In this document: positions 57,234 to 64,000 of the stretch, piece by piece
Numbering within the stretch: position 1 is the first letter of the stretch
Layout: every line of letters begins with the position of its first letter
Origin: Jannaschia helgolandensis
GTDB lineage: Bacteria; Pseudomonadota; Alphaproteobacteria; Rhodobacterales; Rhodobacteraceae
Assembly: GCF_900109285.1 (NCBI RefSeq)
Contig: NZ_FNZQ01000001.1
Coordinates: 525,001 to 589,000, forward strand
DNA length: 64,000 bases
Direction: 5' to 3'
Notes under the pieces: generated by a model
Database searches by the model: none
Told to the model about the DNA's origin: nothing
What the model saw: only the letters and a program-made list of their open reading frames with translations
Made by a program: the position numbers and the translations under genes

Positions 57234-57848
57234 TCAGGCGGCCGCCAGCCGGAACGCTTCGCGTTCGATTTCCATGAATTCACGCCCCACTTCGCCCACG
57301 CGGGCGTAGAGAGAGGCTTTTTTGGCTTTCGCCAGATCGGCGAAAAAGTGACCTGCCCATGGCGCAACATGCCTGGCCCAGAAATCGCGCTGACGCGACA
57401 AGGTCAGCGGATTGCCGAACCGCCCGACAATGATCGCGCCCAGCACTTCCATCAGTGAAGCGATCCCGTCTTCGGGTTCGAACACGCCGTCGGCACGGGC
57501 CAGACCCAGCGCGGCGAAATCGCGACGCAGCGCGCCCAGTGGCTTTTCATTGAGGAAACCGGTCAGGTAGAAACTGGCGTAAGGCAGCAATTCGCCGCGC
57601 CCCATGCCGATGAACAGATCGTTGTATTCGTGGCGCACAGCAGACGGGTCGGCGGTACGGGCGGCTTTCGCCAACCTGTTGATCGCCTGCCCCAGAGGCG
57701 TATCGTCGCCTTGCAGGGCCGCCGTCTGGTCCAGTGTCATCCGATCCATCGGACGCGCCAATACCAACCCAAGATAATTATAGAGATCCGCGCGAAGGCG
57801 GTCCTCCTGGGACGGCTGCCCCGGTCGCGCGGAAGCGCTGGCGTTCAT
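57234..57848 (-). CDS. TorD/DmsD-family molybdoenzyme chaperone
   Basis: 204 residues, mostly helical. The family segment YNDLFIGMGRGELLPYASFYLTGFLNEKPL with ADG..EPEDGIASLMEVLG is clear. Such chaperones bind the Tat signal of a specific molybdo- or tungstoenzyme until the cofactor is in place, so FdhA is the likely client. It is joined to DUF3306 by an ATGA overlap and precedes the Tat-target gene. Confidence 0.9.
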   Translation of the reverse strand: MNASASARPGQPSQEDRLRADLYNYLGLVLARPMDRMTLDQTAALQGDDTPLGQAINRLAKAARTADPSAVRHEYNDLFIGMGRGELLPYASFYLTGFLNEKPLGALRRDFAALGLARADGVFEPEDGIASLMEVLGAIIVGRFGNPLTLSRQRDFWARHVAPWAGHFFADLAKAKKASLYARVGEVGREFMEIEREAFRLAAA

Positions 57849-58429
57849 GCGTCACTTTCCTCCTCGAAGGTGAAGCGCATCCGTGGGGATGGCATCACCG
57901 GCAGGGTCGCGAACTCCTCCTCCGCGACCTCACATTCCGAGGGTTTCACGGCAACCGGCTTTTCTGCAAGCAGTTTCTTTTCAATGGGCTGAGTCTCATT
58001 TTCCAGAGTCTTTTCGTCGGAAACCGACGTCACGACGCGCTTGACGTGAGCGGCCATACCTTTTCCGACCTCGTGGGATGTCTTTAAAGCGCCGCCATTC
58101 AAGCCGTTTCCGGTAAAGTCCCCGTCATAATCGTTCAGACCGTCGACGCAGGCCAATACGGGGTTCGACCGCCAGAGACTGCGCAGCGCACGATTGCGGA
58201 TATGGGTCGGCACGACCTTGGCCAGAAAGGCGGCCACGTCGTCTCCGGATTTGATGGTGTCCGGGTCGGGCAGGTTCAGGTGCTTCAACAATTCCGCTTC
58301 GGTCATCCCGTCCTGGGTGGCGCGTTCGACCTTCAGGATTTCGGATTCCCTGGCCTCAGTCGCGGCAGCGGTTTCTGCCTTTTGCGCGTCTGCGACCGCT
58401 TGCTTTCGACGGGACCAGAAATCGCTCAT
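57845..58429 (-). CDS. DUF3306 protein
   Basis: 194 residues from ATG 58429 (ATGA overlap with the DUF3305 stop). MSDFWSRRKQAVADAQ and the THIRNRALRSLWRSNPVLACVDGLNDYDGDFT segment are typical of the family, which occurs next to fdh genes in proteobacteria. The sequence between (Ala/Glu-rich) looks disordered. No catalytic motif is seen. Presumably an assembly or stability factor for formate dehydrogenase. Confidence 0.85.
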   Translation of the reverse strand: MSDFWSRRKQAVADAQKAETAAATEARESEILKVERATQDGMTEAELLKHLNLPDPDTIKSGDDVAAFLAKVVPTHIRNRALRSLWRSNPVLACVDGLNDYDGDFTGNGLNGGALKTSHEVGKGMAAHVKRVVTSVSDEKTLENETQPIEKKLLAEKPVAVKPSECEVAEEEFATLPVMPSPRMRFTFEEESDA

Positions 58430-58974
58430 TTCCGCGCCCTCAGCGATTGCGGCGTACGCCAGACGTCGGCGGGTTGAGTGATGCGCGCATCGCCGATGCC
58501 ATCCTGCGCATCGCCCTGCCGATGCTTGTCGCGGCGGCGTTTGACGAACGGCTCGTCTTGGTGATGCAGGGCCACGAAAGCCTCGACCCATTCGATCATG
58601 CCCGCGGGCATCGCGACCTTCTCGACCCGATCCTCGGCGTCGATCTCGTGAAAGCTTGCCTCGAACGGCGAGGCGGTGACCAGAACCGGATCGGGCCGCC
58701 CGCCTCCGCGCAGCCCGACCCACACCGAAGGCACCTGCGACGTCAGGTTCTGCACCAGACTATCGGTATCCTTGCGATGAAGTTGCAACGTCAGGGTGGC
58801 GGCGTGATATTCGATTACGTCCCCATCCGTGCGCGTCATCCGCCAATCTGCGGCGGGCGCGCGCGGGACGATGCCTGCCAAGGTCCAGACATGCGCGATC
58901 CAGCGGGTCACACCGGGGCTGCGGCGCATCACGACGCCGACGGGCATTTCCACGATCTTGAGGGCTTGGAACAT
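58426..58974 (-). CDS. DUF3305 protein
   Basis: 182 residues. Begins MFQALKIVEMPVGVVMRRSPGVTRWIAHVWTLAGIVP-type family sequence with several Trp residues, then a beta-rich middle (LQLHRKDTDSLVQNLTSQVPSVWVGLR) and a basic tail (KRRRDKHRQGD). The family is known only by its link to formate dehydrogenase genes. First gene of the leftward fdh operon. Confidence 0.85.
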   Translation of the reverse strand: MFQALKIVEMPVGVVMRRSPGVTRWIAHVWTLAGIVPRAPAADWRMTRTDGDVIEYHAATLTLQLHRKDTDSLVQNLTSQVPSVWVGLRGGGRPDPVLVTASPFEASFHEIDAEDRVEKVAMPAGMIEWVEAFVALHHQDEPFVKRRRDKHRQGDAQDGIGDARITQPADVWRTPQSLRARK

Positions 58975-59098
58975 GGCACCTATGGTGACGCAGAAAGGTT
59001 GGTCATGAAAAGGGGAATCTTGATCTCTTTGCTGGCATTGCCTTGCAACCCTGCCCGCACCATGGCCATCTGACCTGCGGGAACAGAGGGAGATTGGA
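58975..59098. promoter_or_regulatory. Divergent promoter region of the two formate dehydrogenase operons
   Basis: 124 bp between the DUF3305 gene (left) and the polyferredoxin gene (right). It must carry both promoters, so the two operons can be co-regulated. A 22-codon open frame (59005-59073, ATG with AAAGG upstream, hydrophobic LISLLAL then CNPARTMAI) lies within it on the plus strand and could be a leader peptide; I do not annotate it as a gene. Confidence 0.55.
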
Positions 59099-61018
59099 AT
59101 GGCCGGACACCTTGTCCTGTGCAGTTGTGCGGGGTCGCAGACGCTTGACGCCGATGGCCTGTCGACGGCGACCGGACGTACCTGCTCCCGTGTTCACGAT
59201 GCCTTGTGCCTGGCCGCACCGGATGTTGTCGCCCGTGCCTTTGCCGACGTCGATACGATCATGGCCTGCGGGCAGGAGGCCGAGGCCCTGACTGCTCTGG
59301 CGCAGGAGGTCGGTGCCCCGGCCCCCCGATTCACCGATATTCGCGACCGGGCTGGTTGGGGCGGGGGCGATCCGATGCCCAAGCAGGCCGCATTGCTGGC
59401 CGAAGCCGCCCTGACCCCTCCCGAACCGCGAGTGCTGGATGTCGTATCCGAAGGTCTGTGCCTGATTGTCGGGCCGGCCGACCTCGCCCTGGCGGCGGCG
59501 ACGCGATTGCAGGACGCGCTTACTGTGACCGTACTGCTGTCCGAAGGGGCGGACGCACCTCAGGATCGCCGCTTCGATGCCGTTTCGGGCCGCATCTGTC
59601 GCGCGTCAGGCGCACTTGGCGGGTTCGAAATAACGCTGGACGCCTTGAGGCAGATCGACCCATCCGGGGCGGAGATCACGTTTGGTGCCCCCCGCGATGG
59701 CGCAAAATCCCATTGCGATGTAATTCTGGATCTGACCGGCGGCACGCCGCTGTTTCCCGCACACCACAAGCGGGACGGTTATCTTCGCCCCGACCCGAAG
59801 AACCCGTTGGCCGTGGCAGACGCGGTGCTGGAAGCCAGCCAGATGGTCGGCACATTCGAGAAAGTCCTGCACGTCCGCACCGAGCCGTCGCTCTGCGCCC
59901 ATTCGCGGGCGGGGATCACCGGATGCACGAATTGCCTCGATCTTTGCCCGACCGGAGCGATCCTGCCCGACGGCGACCACGTGACCATCGACCCGATGGC
60001 CTGCGCCGGCTGCGGGGCCTGTTCGTCGGTCTGTCCGTCGGGTGCGGTGAGTTATGACGCGCCGCCCGTCGACGACATCTTCCGCCGGATCGAGGTGCTG
60101 GCCCGGACGTTCCGCAAACATGGTGTGACGCCGACCCTGCTGGTGCATGACGACTACGGGCGCGAGATGATCGCCCTGTCCGCCCGGCACGGCGGGGGCC
60201 TGCCAGACCACGCCGTGCCGCTGCACCTGCCCGCCATCGCTGTCTTCGGTCACGCCGAGATGATGGCCGCGCTGGGGGCGGGCTTCGCGCGCGTCGACAT
60301 CCTGCCTTCACCTCAAACGGAACGCGACCCGATCAACGGCCAGATCATGTTGGCCAACGCGCTGGCCGGGCGCGATGCCGTACGGCTGGCGGAGGTTGCC
60401 GATCCGGATGCGCTGGAACACGCGACAGGCGAAGCATTTTCACCGGTCGATTACGATACCATCCTGCCGCTGGGTACGCGCCGTCAGGTCACGCGCGTCG
60501 CGGCGGCGACGATGCACGATGACACGCCGGTCCTGCCCCTGCCCAAGGGCGCACCCTATGGTGCCGTGATCGTCGATACCGACGCCTGCACGCTCTGCCT
60601 GTCGTGCGTGTCCCTGTGCCCGTCGGGCGCGCTGATGGACAATCCTGACCGGCCCGAATTGCGTTTTCAGGAAGACGCCTGCCTGCAATGCGGTCTCTGC
60701 GCCTCGCTCTGCCCCGAGACGGCGATCACCTTGCAGCCGCAGTTGAACCTGTCGCCCGACGCCCTGTCACCGCGAATTCTGAACCAGGAAGAACCCGCCG
60801 AATGTGTCGAATGCGGCAAGCCGTTCGGCGTCGCCTCCACCATCGAGCGGATCGCCGGAATGCTGGCAGACAAGCACCCTATGTTCGGCGCGGAAAAGGC
60901 CCGGATGATCCGGATGTGCGATACCTGTCGCGTAAACGCGATGGCGCATTCCACCGACAACCCGTTTCAGTCAAAGCCGCGCCCCAAGACGCGGACCAGC
61001 GACGATTATCTGAACTAG
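59099..61018 (+). CDS. Large 4Fe-4S polyferredoxin-like protein
   Basis: 639 residues, cytoplasmic by sequence (no signal). The N-terminal third (LVLCSCAGSQTLDADGL and several Cys) is unfamiliar. Four ferredoxin CxxCxxC..CP sites follow: two together near 275-320 (CTNCLDLCP, CAGCGACSSVCP) and two near 497-540 (CTLCLSCVSLCP, CLQCGLCASLCP). Two more CxxC pairs lie near 568 and 607 (CVEC, CDTC). Such proteins pass electrons between soluble partners. AGGGAG is upstream of the ATG. It heads an operon with DUF6494, Mrp, DUF4444 and DUF6505 genes. Confidence 0.85.
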   Translation: MAGHLVLCSCAGSQTLDADGLSTATGRTCSRVHDALCLAAPDVVARAFADVDTIMACGQEAEALTALAQEVGAPAPRFTDIRDRAGWGGGDPMPKQAALLAEAALTPPEPRVLDVVSEGLCLIVGPADLALAAATRLQDALTVTVLLSEGADAPQDRRFDAVSGRICRASGALGGFEITLDALRQIDPSGAEITFGAPRDGAKSHCDVILDLTGGTPLFPAHHKRDGYLRPDPKNPLAVADAVLEASQMVGTFEKVLHVRTEPSLCAHSRAGITGCTNCLDLCPTGAILPDGDHVTIDPMACAGCGACSSVCPSGAVSYDAPPVDDIFRRIEVLARTFRKHGVTPTLLVHDDYGREMIALSARHGGGLPDHAVPLHLPAIAVFGHAEMMAALGAGFARVDILPSPQTERDPINGQIMLANALAGRDAVRLAEVADPDALEHATGEAFSPVDYDTILPLGTRRQVTRVAAATMHDDTPVLPLPKGAPYGAVIVDTDACTLCLSCVSLCPSGALMDNPDRPELRFQEDACLQCGLCASLCPETAITLQPQLNLSPDALSPRILNQEEPAECVECGKPFGVASTIERIAGMLADKHPMFGAEKARMIRMCDTCRVNAMAHSTDNPFQSKPRPKTRTSDDYLN

Positions 61019-61027
61019 GAGATACCG

Positions 61028-61219
61028 ATGTCCGACGATTTCAACATGTCCATGCGCAAGTTCCTCAAGCAGGTCGGCGTGACCTCGCAGCAGGAAATAG
61101 AAAAGGCCGCGCGCGCCTCCGGCCATTCCGGCCCGTTCAATGCAAAAGTCGTCCTGACGATCGACGGTCTGGAGCTTGAGCATGTCGTGACCGGCACGAT
61201 CACCGGCACTCCGGAATGA
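61028..61219 (+). CDS. DUF6494-type small protein
   Basis: 63 residues. MSDDFNMSMRKFLKQVGVTSQQEIE and GPFNAKVVLTIDGLELEHVVTG match what I recall of the DUF6494 family; no domain of known function. GGAG lies before the ATG, 10 bp after the polyferredoxin stop, and the stop overlaps the mrp start (ATGA). The fixed place next to Mrp suggests a helper of Fe-S carrier function (inference). Confidence 0.75.
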   Translation: MSDDFNMSMRKFLKQVGVTSQQEIEKAARASGHSGPFNAKVVLTIDGLELEHVVTGTITGTPE

Positions 61220-62283
61220 GCGCACCATCGCGCGAGGATGTCCTCGCGGTTTTGAAAACCATTGATGCACCCGGTGGTGGCGACATCGTGTCTGCCGGTC
61301 TGGTCCGCGCGCTGTCGGTCGATGGCGGCGAAGCCCGGTTCGTGATGGAAATCGCGCCCAATCAGGCCACCGTCATGACCCCGGTGCGTGACGCTGCCGA
61401 AACGGCACTTTCGGCAATGCCCGGCATGGTCAAAGCTACTGTTCTGCTGACCGCACACAGCGACAAGGCCCCGCCCGACCTGAAGCCCGCTCGCGCCACC
61501 GCTGCACCTACGGGGCCACAGTCGGTGCCGGGTGTGGCCCGTATTATGGCCATCGCCAGCGGCAAGGGTGGTGTCGGAAAATCGACTCTGTCGGCAAATC
61601 TTGCCGTCGCGCTGGCTGCCGAGGGCCGTCGCGTCGGTCTGCTGGATGCAGATGTCTATGGCCCGTCGCAGCCCCGCATGCTGGGTGTGTCCGGGCGGCC
61701 GCAATCGCCCGATGGCAAAACAATCCTGCCGCTGCGCAACCATGGCGTCACGATGATGTCGATGGGCCTGATGACGAACGAGGATCAGGCTGTCGTCTGG
61801 CGCGGCCCGATGCTGATGGGCGCATTGCAGCAGATGATGACTCAGGTCCAGTGGGGCACGCTGGATGTGCTGATCGTCGATTTGCCGCCCGGCACCGGCG
61901 ACGTGCAGATGACGCTGGGACAAAAGTATGCGGTCGATGGCGCGGTGATCGTCAGCACCCCGCAGGATGTCGCCCTGATCGACGCGCGCAAGGGTATCGA
62001 CATGTTCAAGCAAATGGGCGTGCCGGTCGTCGGTATGGTCGAGAATATGTCGACGCATATCTGTTCGAACTGCGGACATGAGGAACATATCTTCGGCCAC
62101 GGCGGTGTCGCGAAGGAGGCCGAGAAGCTGGGTATTCCCCTTCTGGCCGAAATTCCGCTGCATCTTTCAATCCGCGTGGCGGCGGACGGCGGCGCCCCCG
62201 TGGTGGCATCGAAACCCGAAAGCCCACAGGCAGAAGCCTATCGTGTGCTGGCCCGCAAGTTGGTCGAAATGGGTCATGCCTGA
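61216..62283 (+). CDS. Mrp/ApbC-family iron-sulfur carrier ATPase
   Basis: 355 residues. An N-terminal MIP18-like domain (about 1-80), then the NBP35/Mrp ATPase: SGKGGVGKST at 115-124, LLDADVYGPSQPRMLG, VDLPPGTGDVQ, and the cluster-binding CSNC near 280. The family carries [4Fe-4S] clusters to target apoproteins. Its place between a polyferredoxin and the fdh operon suggests that its clients include FdhA/FdhB or the polyferredoxin. This may be a second, dedicated copy; the rest of the genome is not visible. Confidence 0.93.
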   Translation: MSAPSREDVLAVLKTIDAPGGGDIVSAGLVRALSVDGGEARFVMEIAPNQATVMTPVRDAAETALSAMPGMVKATVLLTAHSDKAPPDLKPARATAAPTGPQSVPGVARIMAIASGKGGVGKSTLSANLAVALAAEGRRVGLLDADVYGPSQPRMLGVSGRPQSPDGKTILPLRNHGVTMMSMGLMTNEDQAVVWRGPMLMGALQQMMTQVQWGTLDVLIVDLPPGTGDVQMTLGQKYAVDGAVIVSTPQDVALIDARKGIDMFKQMGVPVVGMVENMSTHICSNCGHEEHIFGHGGVAKEAEKLGIPLLAEIPLHLSIRVAADGGAPVVASKPESPQAEAYRVLARKLVEMGHA

Positions 62284-62947
62284 GATCATCGGCGACCTTA
62301 CCTTTCCGCCGATGTTGCGCGGTATCATGGCGCCCGATCCTCGGGCGGCGGCCATCGCACAGGCACGAGCGGGGTGTGACGGAGGGTTGATCTGCTGGCG
62401 CGGCGGTGACGCACTTGAGGTTGGTCTGGTGCTGGCTCCGGACGTGGCACTGTCGCGGGCAATACAGATGTTGCCTCTGAGCGCGATGGCCTTGCGTGAT
62501 GCGCTGGGCGCGATCGGTCCACCCGAACTGCCGATCCACCTGACGTGGGACGGGCGAATTCTTCTGAATGGTGCCGAAGCCGGACGGTCGCGGATCATAG
62601 CCTCCGCCGGGCAGGCGGAGGCCGTGCCGGATTGGATCGTCAGTCACCTGATATTTCGATTTCTACCTGTCGATGGCGACATTGATGTCACCGCGCTCTG
62701 GTCGGAAGGGGGCGGGGATGTCACGCCGGAAGACCTGTTGGAATCCTGGTCCCGGCACCTGCTGCATCGTCTTTCGGAATGGGACGACGGGCCGGAATCG
62801 CTGCATGTCGACCTGACGGGCTGTTCCTGGGAGCGGGAATCGAAGGACGCGGCCTTCATAGGGCTGGACGAATCGTTCGGTCGCTTGCGTCGCGACGGGG
62901 ACGCGACCACAATGGACCCCCTGACAGACTTGCTGGAAACGCCATGA
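62276..62947 (+). CDS. Biotin/lipoate-protein ligase-like protein with DUF4444
   Basis: 223 residues from ATG 62276, overlapping mrp by 8 nt. The segment FPPMLRGIMAPDPRAAAIAQARAGCDGGLICWRGGDALEVGLVLAPD resembles the biotin/lipoate A/B ligase-like proteins with a C-terminal DUF4444 (WSRHLLHRLSEWDDGPESLHVDLTGCSWERES). The conserved catalytic Lys of true ligases is not obvious. The real substrate is unknown; an acyl- or cofactor-related role in this cluster is speculative. Confidence 0.75.
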   Translation: MPEIIGDLTFPPMLRGIMAPDPRAAAIAQARAGCDGGLICWRGGDALEVGLVLAPDVALSRAIQMLPLSAMALRDALGAIGPPELPIHLTWDGRILLNGAEAGRSRIIASAGQAEAVPDWIVSHLIFRFLPVDGDIDVTALWSEGGGDVTPEDLLESWSRHLLHRLSEWDDGPESLHVDLTGCSWERESKDAAFIGLDESFGRLRRDGDATTMDPLTDLLETP

Positions 62948-63417
62948 ACCTCGCCCGCGCGATCCATTTCGACGACAGCGACCGGAACGTCTATCATGTG
63001 CCGGCCCGCACCGGCGAATGGTGCATCGCCGGCGGGTTCGAATTTTCGAACTGGTCGGAGGGCGATCTGGCGGGCAAGGCACGGCAGGCCTTCGCAAACG
63101 GCTGGCTGGGTCTGGAAACTTTCGGACGCGTCACCTTTGTCGCCGTCACCCGCATTGAACCTGCGGAGCGCGAGGCGCTGATCGCCGACCTTGCCGATCA
63201 TTTTGTCCAGATGCACGGTGCGCCTTCGCTTGAGGCGGCCTATCCCGTTGCGACTCAGGAAATCGACGCGATGATCGACCTGTGTGACGGTGTCGATGCG
63301 AACCGGGTCCTGACCGTCGCGCGACAGTTGGGCGAGGCAGGCGTGACAGAGACGTTCCGTATTCTCGACGCACGCGAGGCCGAGATCGAGCAGGTCGCCG
63401 TTCACGGCGAGGAGTAG
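62944..63417 (+). CDS. DUF6505-type protein
   Basis: 157 residues from ATG 62944, overlapping the previous stop (ATGA). NLARAIHFDDSDRNVYHVPARTGEWCIAGGFEFSNW and AFANGWLGLETFGRVTFVAV match the DUF6505 pattern as I recall it. No known motif. It closes the rightward operon and is convergent with tupA, 6 bp away. Confidence 0.75.
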   Translation: MNLARAIHFDDSDRNVYHVPARTGEWCIAGGFEFSNWSEGDLAGKARQAFANGWLGLETFGRVTFVAVTRIEPAEREALIADLADHFVQMHGAPSLEAAYPVATQEIDAMIDLCDGVDANRVLTVARQLGEAGVTETFRILDAREAEIEQVAVHGEE

Positions 63418-63423
63418 TGCCGA

Positions 63424-64000
63424 TCAGCGTTCGGCGTTGAAGGTGAACAATTGCTCATCCGCCACGCGGTAGCCGTTGATCAGCACTTCGGCCCGCTCGG
63501 AGACCAGCCAGTCCTCCAGTCTGGCGGCGGCCCCAGCCTTGATGTGATCGTATCGGGCAGGGTTTACGGGCAAATAGGCATATTGATTGAACATCGCCGG
63601 GTCGCCTTCGAATAGGATCGACATGCCGTCCTTGTTCCCGAACTTCAGCCAGCTTGCCCGGTCCGACAGGACATAAGCCCCCATGCCGACCGCCGTATTC
63701 AGCGCGGCCCCCATACCCGCCCCGACTGGGCGGTACCAATCGCCTTCGGTCGGGATACCCGCCGCATTCCATAGGGCCAGCTCGGCCTTATGGGTGCCGC
63801 TGTCGTCGCCACGGCTGACGAATGGAGCTTGCGCGGTTGCGATCCGGGCCAATGCCTCAGTCGCGTCCCCGGCTTGTGCGATACCGGCAGGATCATCGCC
63901 GGGGCCAATGATGACAAAATCATTATACATGATCTCGCGCCGGTGCGTGGCGTTGCCAGCGGCGACGAAGGCCTCCTCTGCAGCTTTGGAATGAACCAGA
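63424..64000 (-). CDS. tupA: Tungstate ABC transporter substrate-binding protein TupA, 5' end outside window
   Basis: The last 191 codons; the frame is open past the Met at 63930 to the window edge (LVHSKAAEEAFVAAG...), so the start is outside. MYNDFVIIGPGDDPAGI, FVSRGDDSGTHKAELALW and the TVGMGAYVLSDR-like segment (with NTAVG) are those of TupA/WtpA-type tungstate binders; SRGDDSGTH carries oxyanion-binding residues. It supplies tungstate to the TupBC permease, presumably for the nearby formate dehydrogenase. Confidence 0.9.
   Translation of the reverse strand, partial: LVHSKAAEEAFVAAGNATHRREIMYNDFVIIGPGDDPAGIAQAGDATEALARIATAQAPFVSRGDDSGTHKAELALWNAAGIPTEGDWYRPVGAGMGAALNTAVGMGAYVLSDRASWLKFGNKDGMSILFEGDPAMFNQYAYLPVNPARYDHIKAGAAARLEDWLVSERAEVLINGYRVADEQLFTFNAER

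Overview
The window looks like a piece of the main chromosome of a GC-rich alphaproteobacterium, most likely a roseobacter-group member of the Rhodobacteraceae. This rests on gene content and order (parB-parA-rsmG-mnmG-mnmE-rho-hemJ | maf-aroE-coaE-dnaQ | secB-fxsA-Tim44-mltA-smr, and an fdh cluster with DUF3305/DUF3306) and on the style of the proteins. No database search was possible. There are no insertion sequences, phage genes, CRISPR arrays or rRNA genes; one tRNA gene (tRNA-Pro, CGG) is present.

Layout. (1) 1-13 kb: chaperones and housekeeping: 3' part of dnaK, dnaJ, an esterase of the PHB-depolymerase type, maeB, mutS, hrcA-grpE, and rph-rdgB-hemW. (2) 13-24 kb: replication-origin neighbourhood. 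parB, parA, rsmG, mnmG, mnmE, rho and hemJ run left; maf, aroE, coaE and dnaQ run right. The 395-bp gap between hemJ and maf has DnaA-box-like sites, an AT-rich purine tract and a perfect inverted repeat, and is proposed as oriC. Two perfect 16-bp parS sites sit in the first codons of rsmG and mnmG. (3) 23-34.6 kb: secB, fxsA, Tim44-like protein, mltA, smr, an MFS carrier, hslVU, idi, a cytochrome c, and thiBPQ behind a clear TPP riboswitch. (4) 35-51 kb: a TTC38-like TPR protein, aroC, two EamA carriers, HU, amn-ade (AMP to adenine to hypoxanthine), topoisomerase IB, a HupE/UreJ-type protein divergent from a DUF4198 protein, leuD and leuB with two unstudied genes between them, a chemoreceptor-core fragment and tRNA-Pro. 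(5) 51-64 kb: an exported MsrB-like protein and a formate dehydrogenase region.

The formate dehydrogenase region is the most interesting part. Leftward it encodes DUF3305, DUF3306, a TorD-like chaperone, a small Tat-target protein, the catalytic subunit FdhA (cysteine, not selenocysteine, at the metal), the Fe-S subunit FdhB, the cytochrome b subunit FdhC, and a 41-residue one-helix protein easily missed by gene callers. Rightward from the same 124-bp intergenic region are a 639-residue polyferredoxin, a DUF6494-type protein, an Mrp/ApbC Fe-S carrier ATPase, a biotin/lipoate-ligase-like DUF4444 protein and a DUF6505-type protein, mostly joined by 4-8 nt overlaps. The window ends in tupA, the tungstate-binding protein. 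Together they suggest a tungsten-dependent, quinone-linked formate dehydrogenase with its own metal uptake, chaperones and an uncharacterised maturation or electron-transfer module.

Several signals are more unusual: a divergent gene pair whose start codons overlap by two bases (44565/44566), a probable CTG start in a 4-nt stop/start overlap (47095), three 11-bp tandem repeats upstream of the TPP riboswitch, and an AT-richer block covering parA to mnmE.
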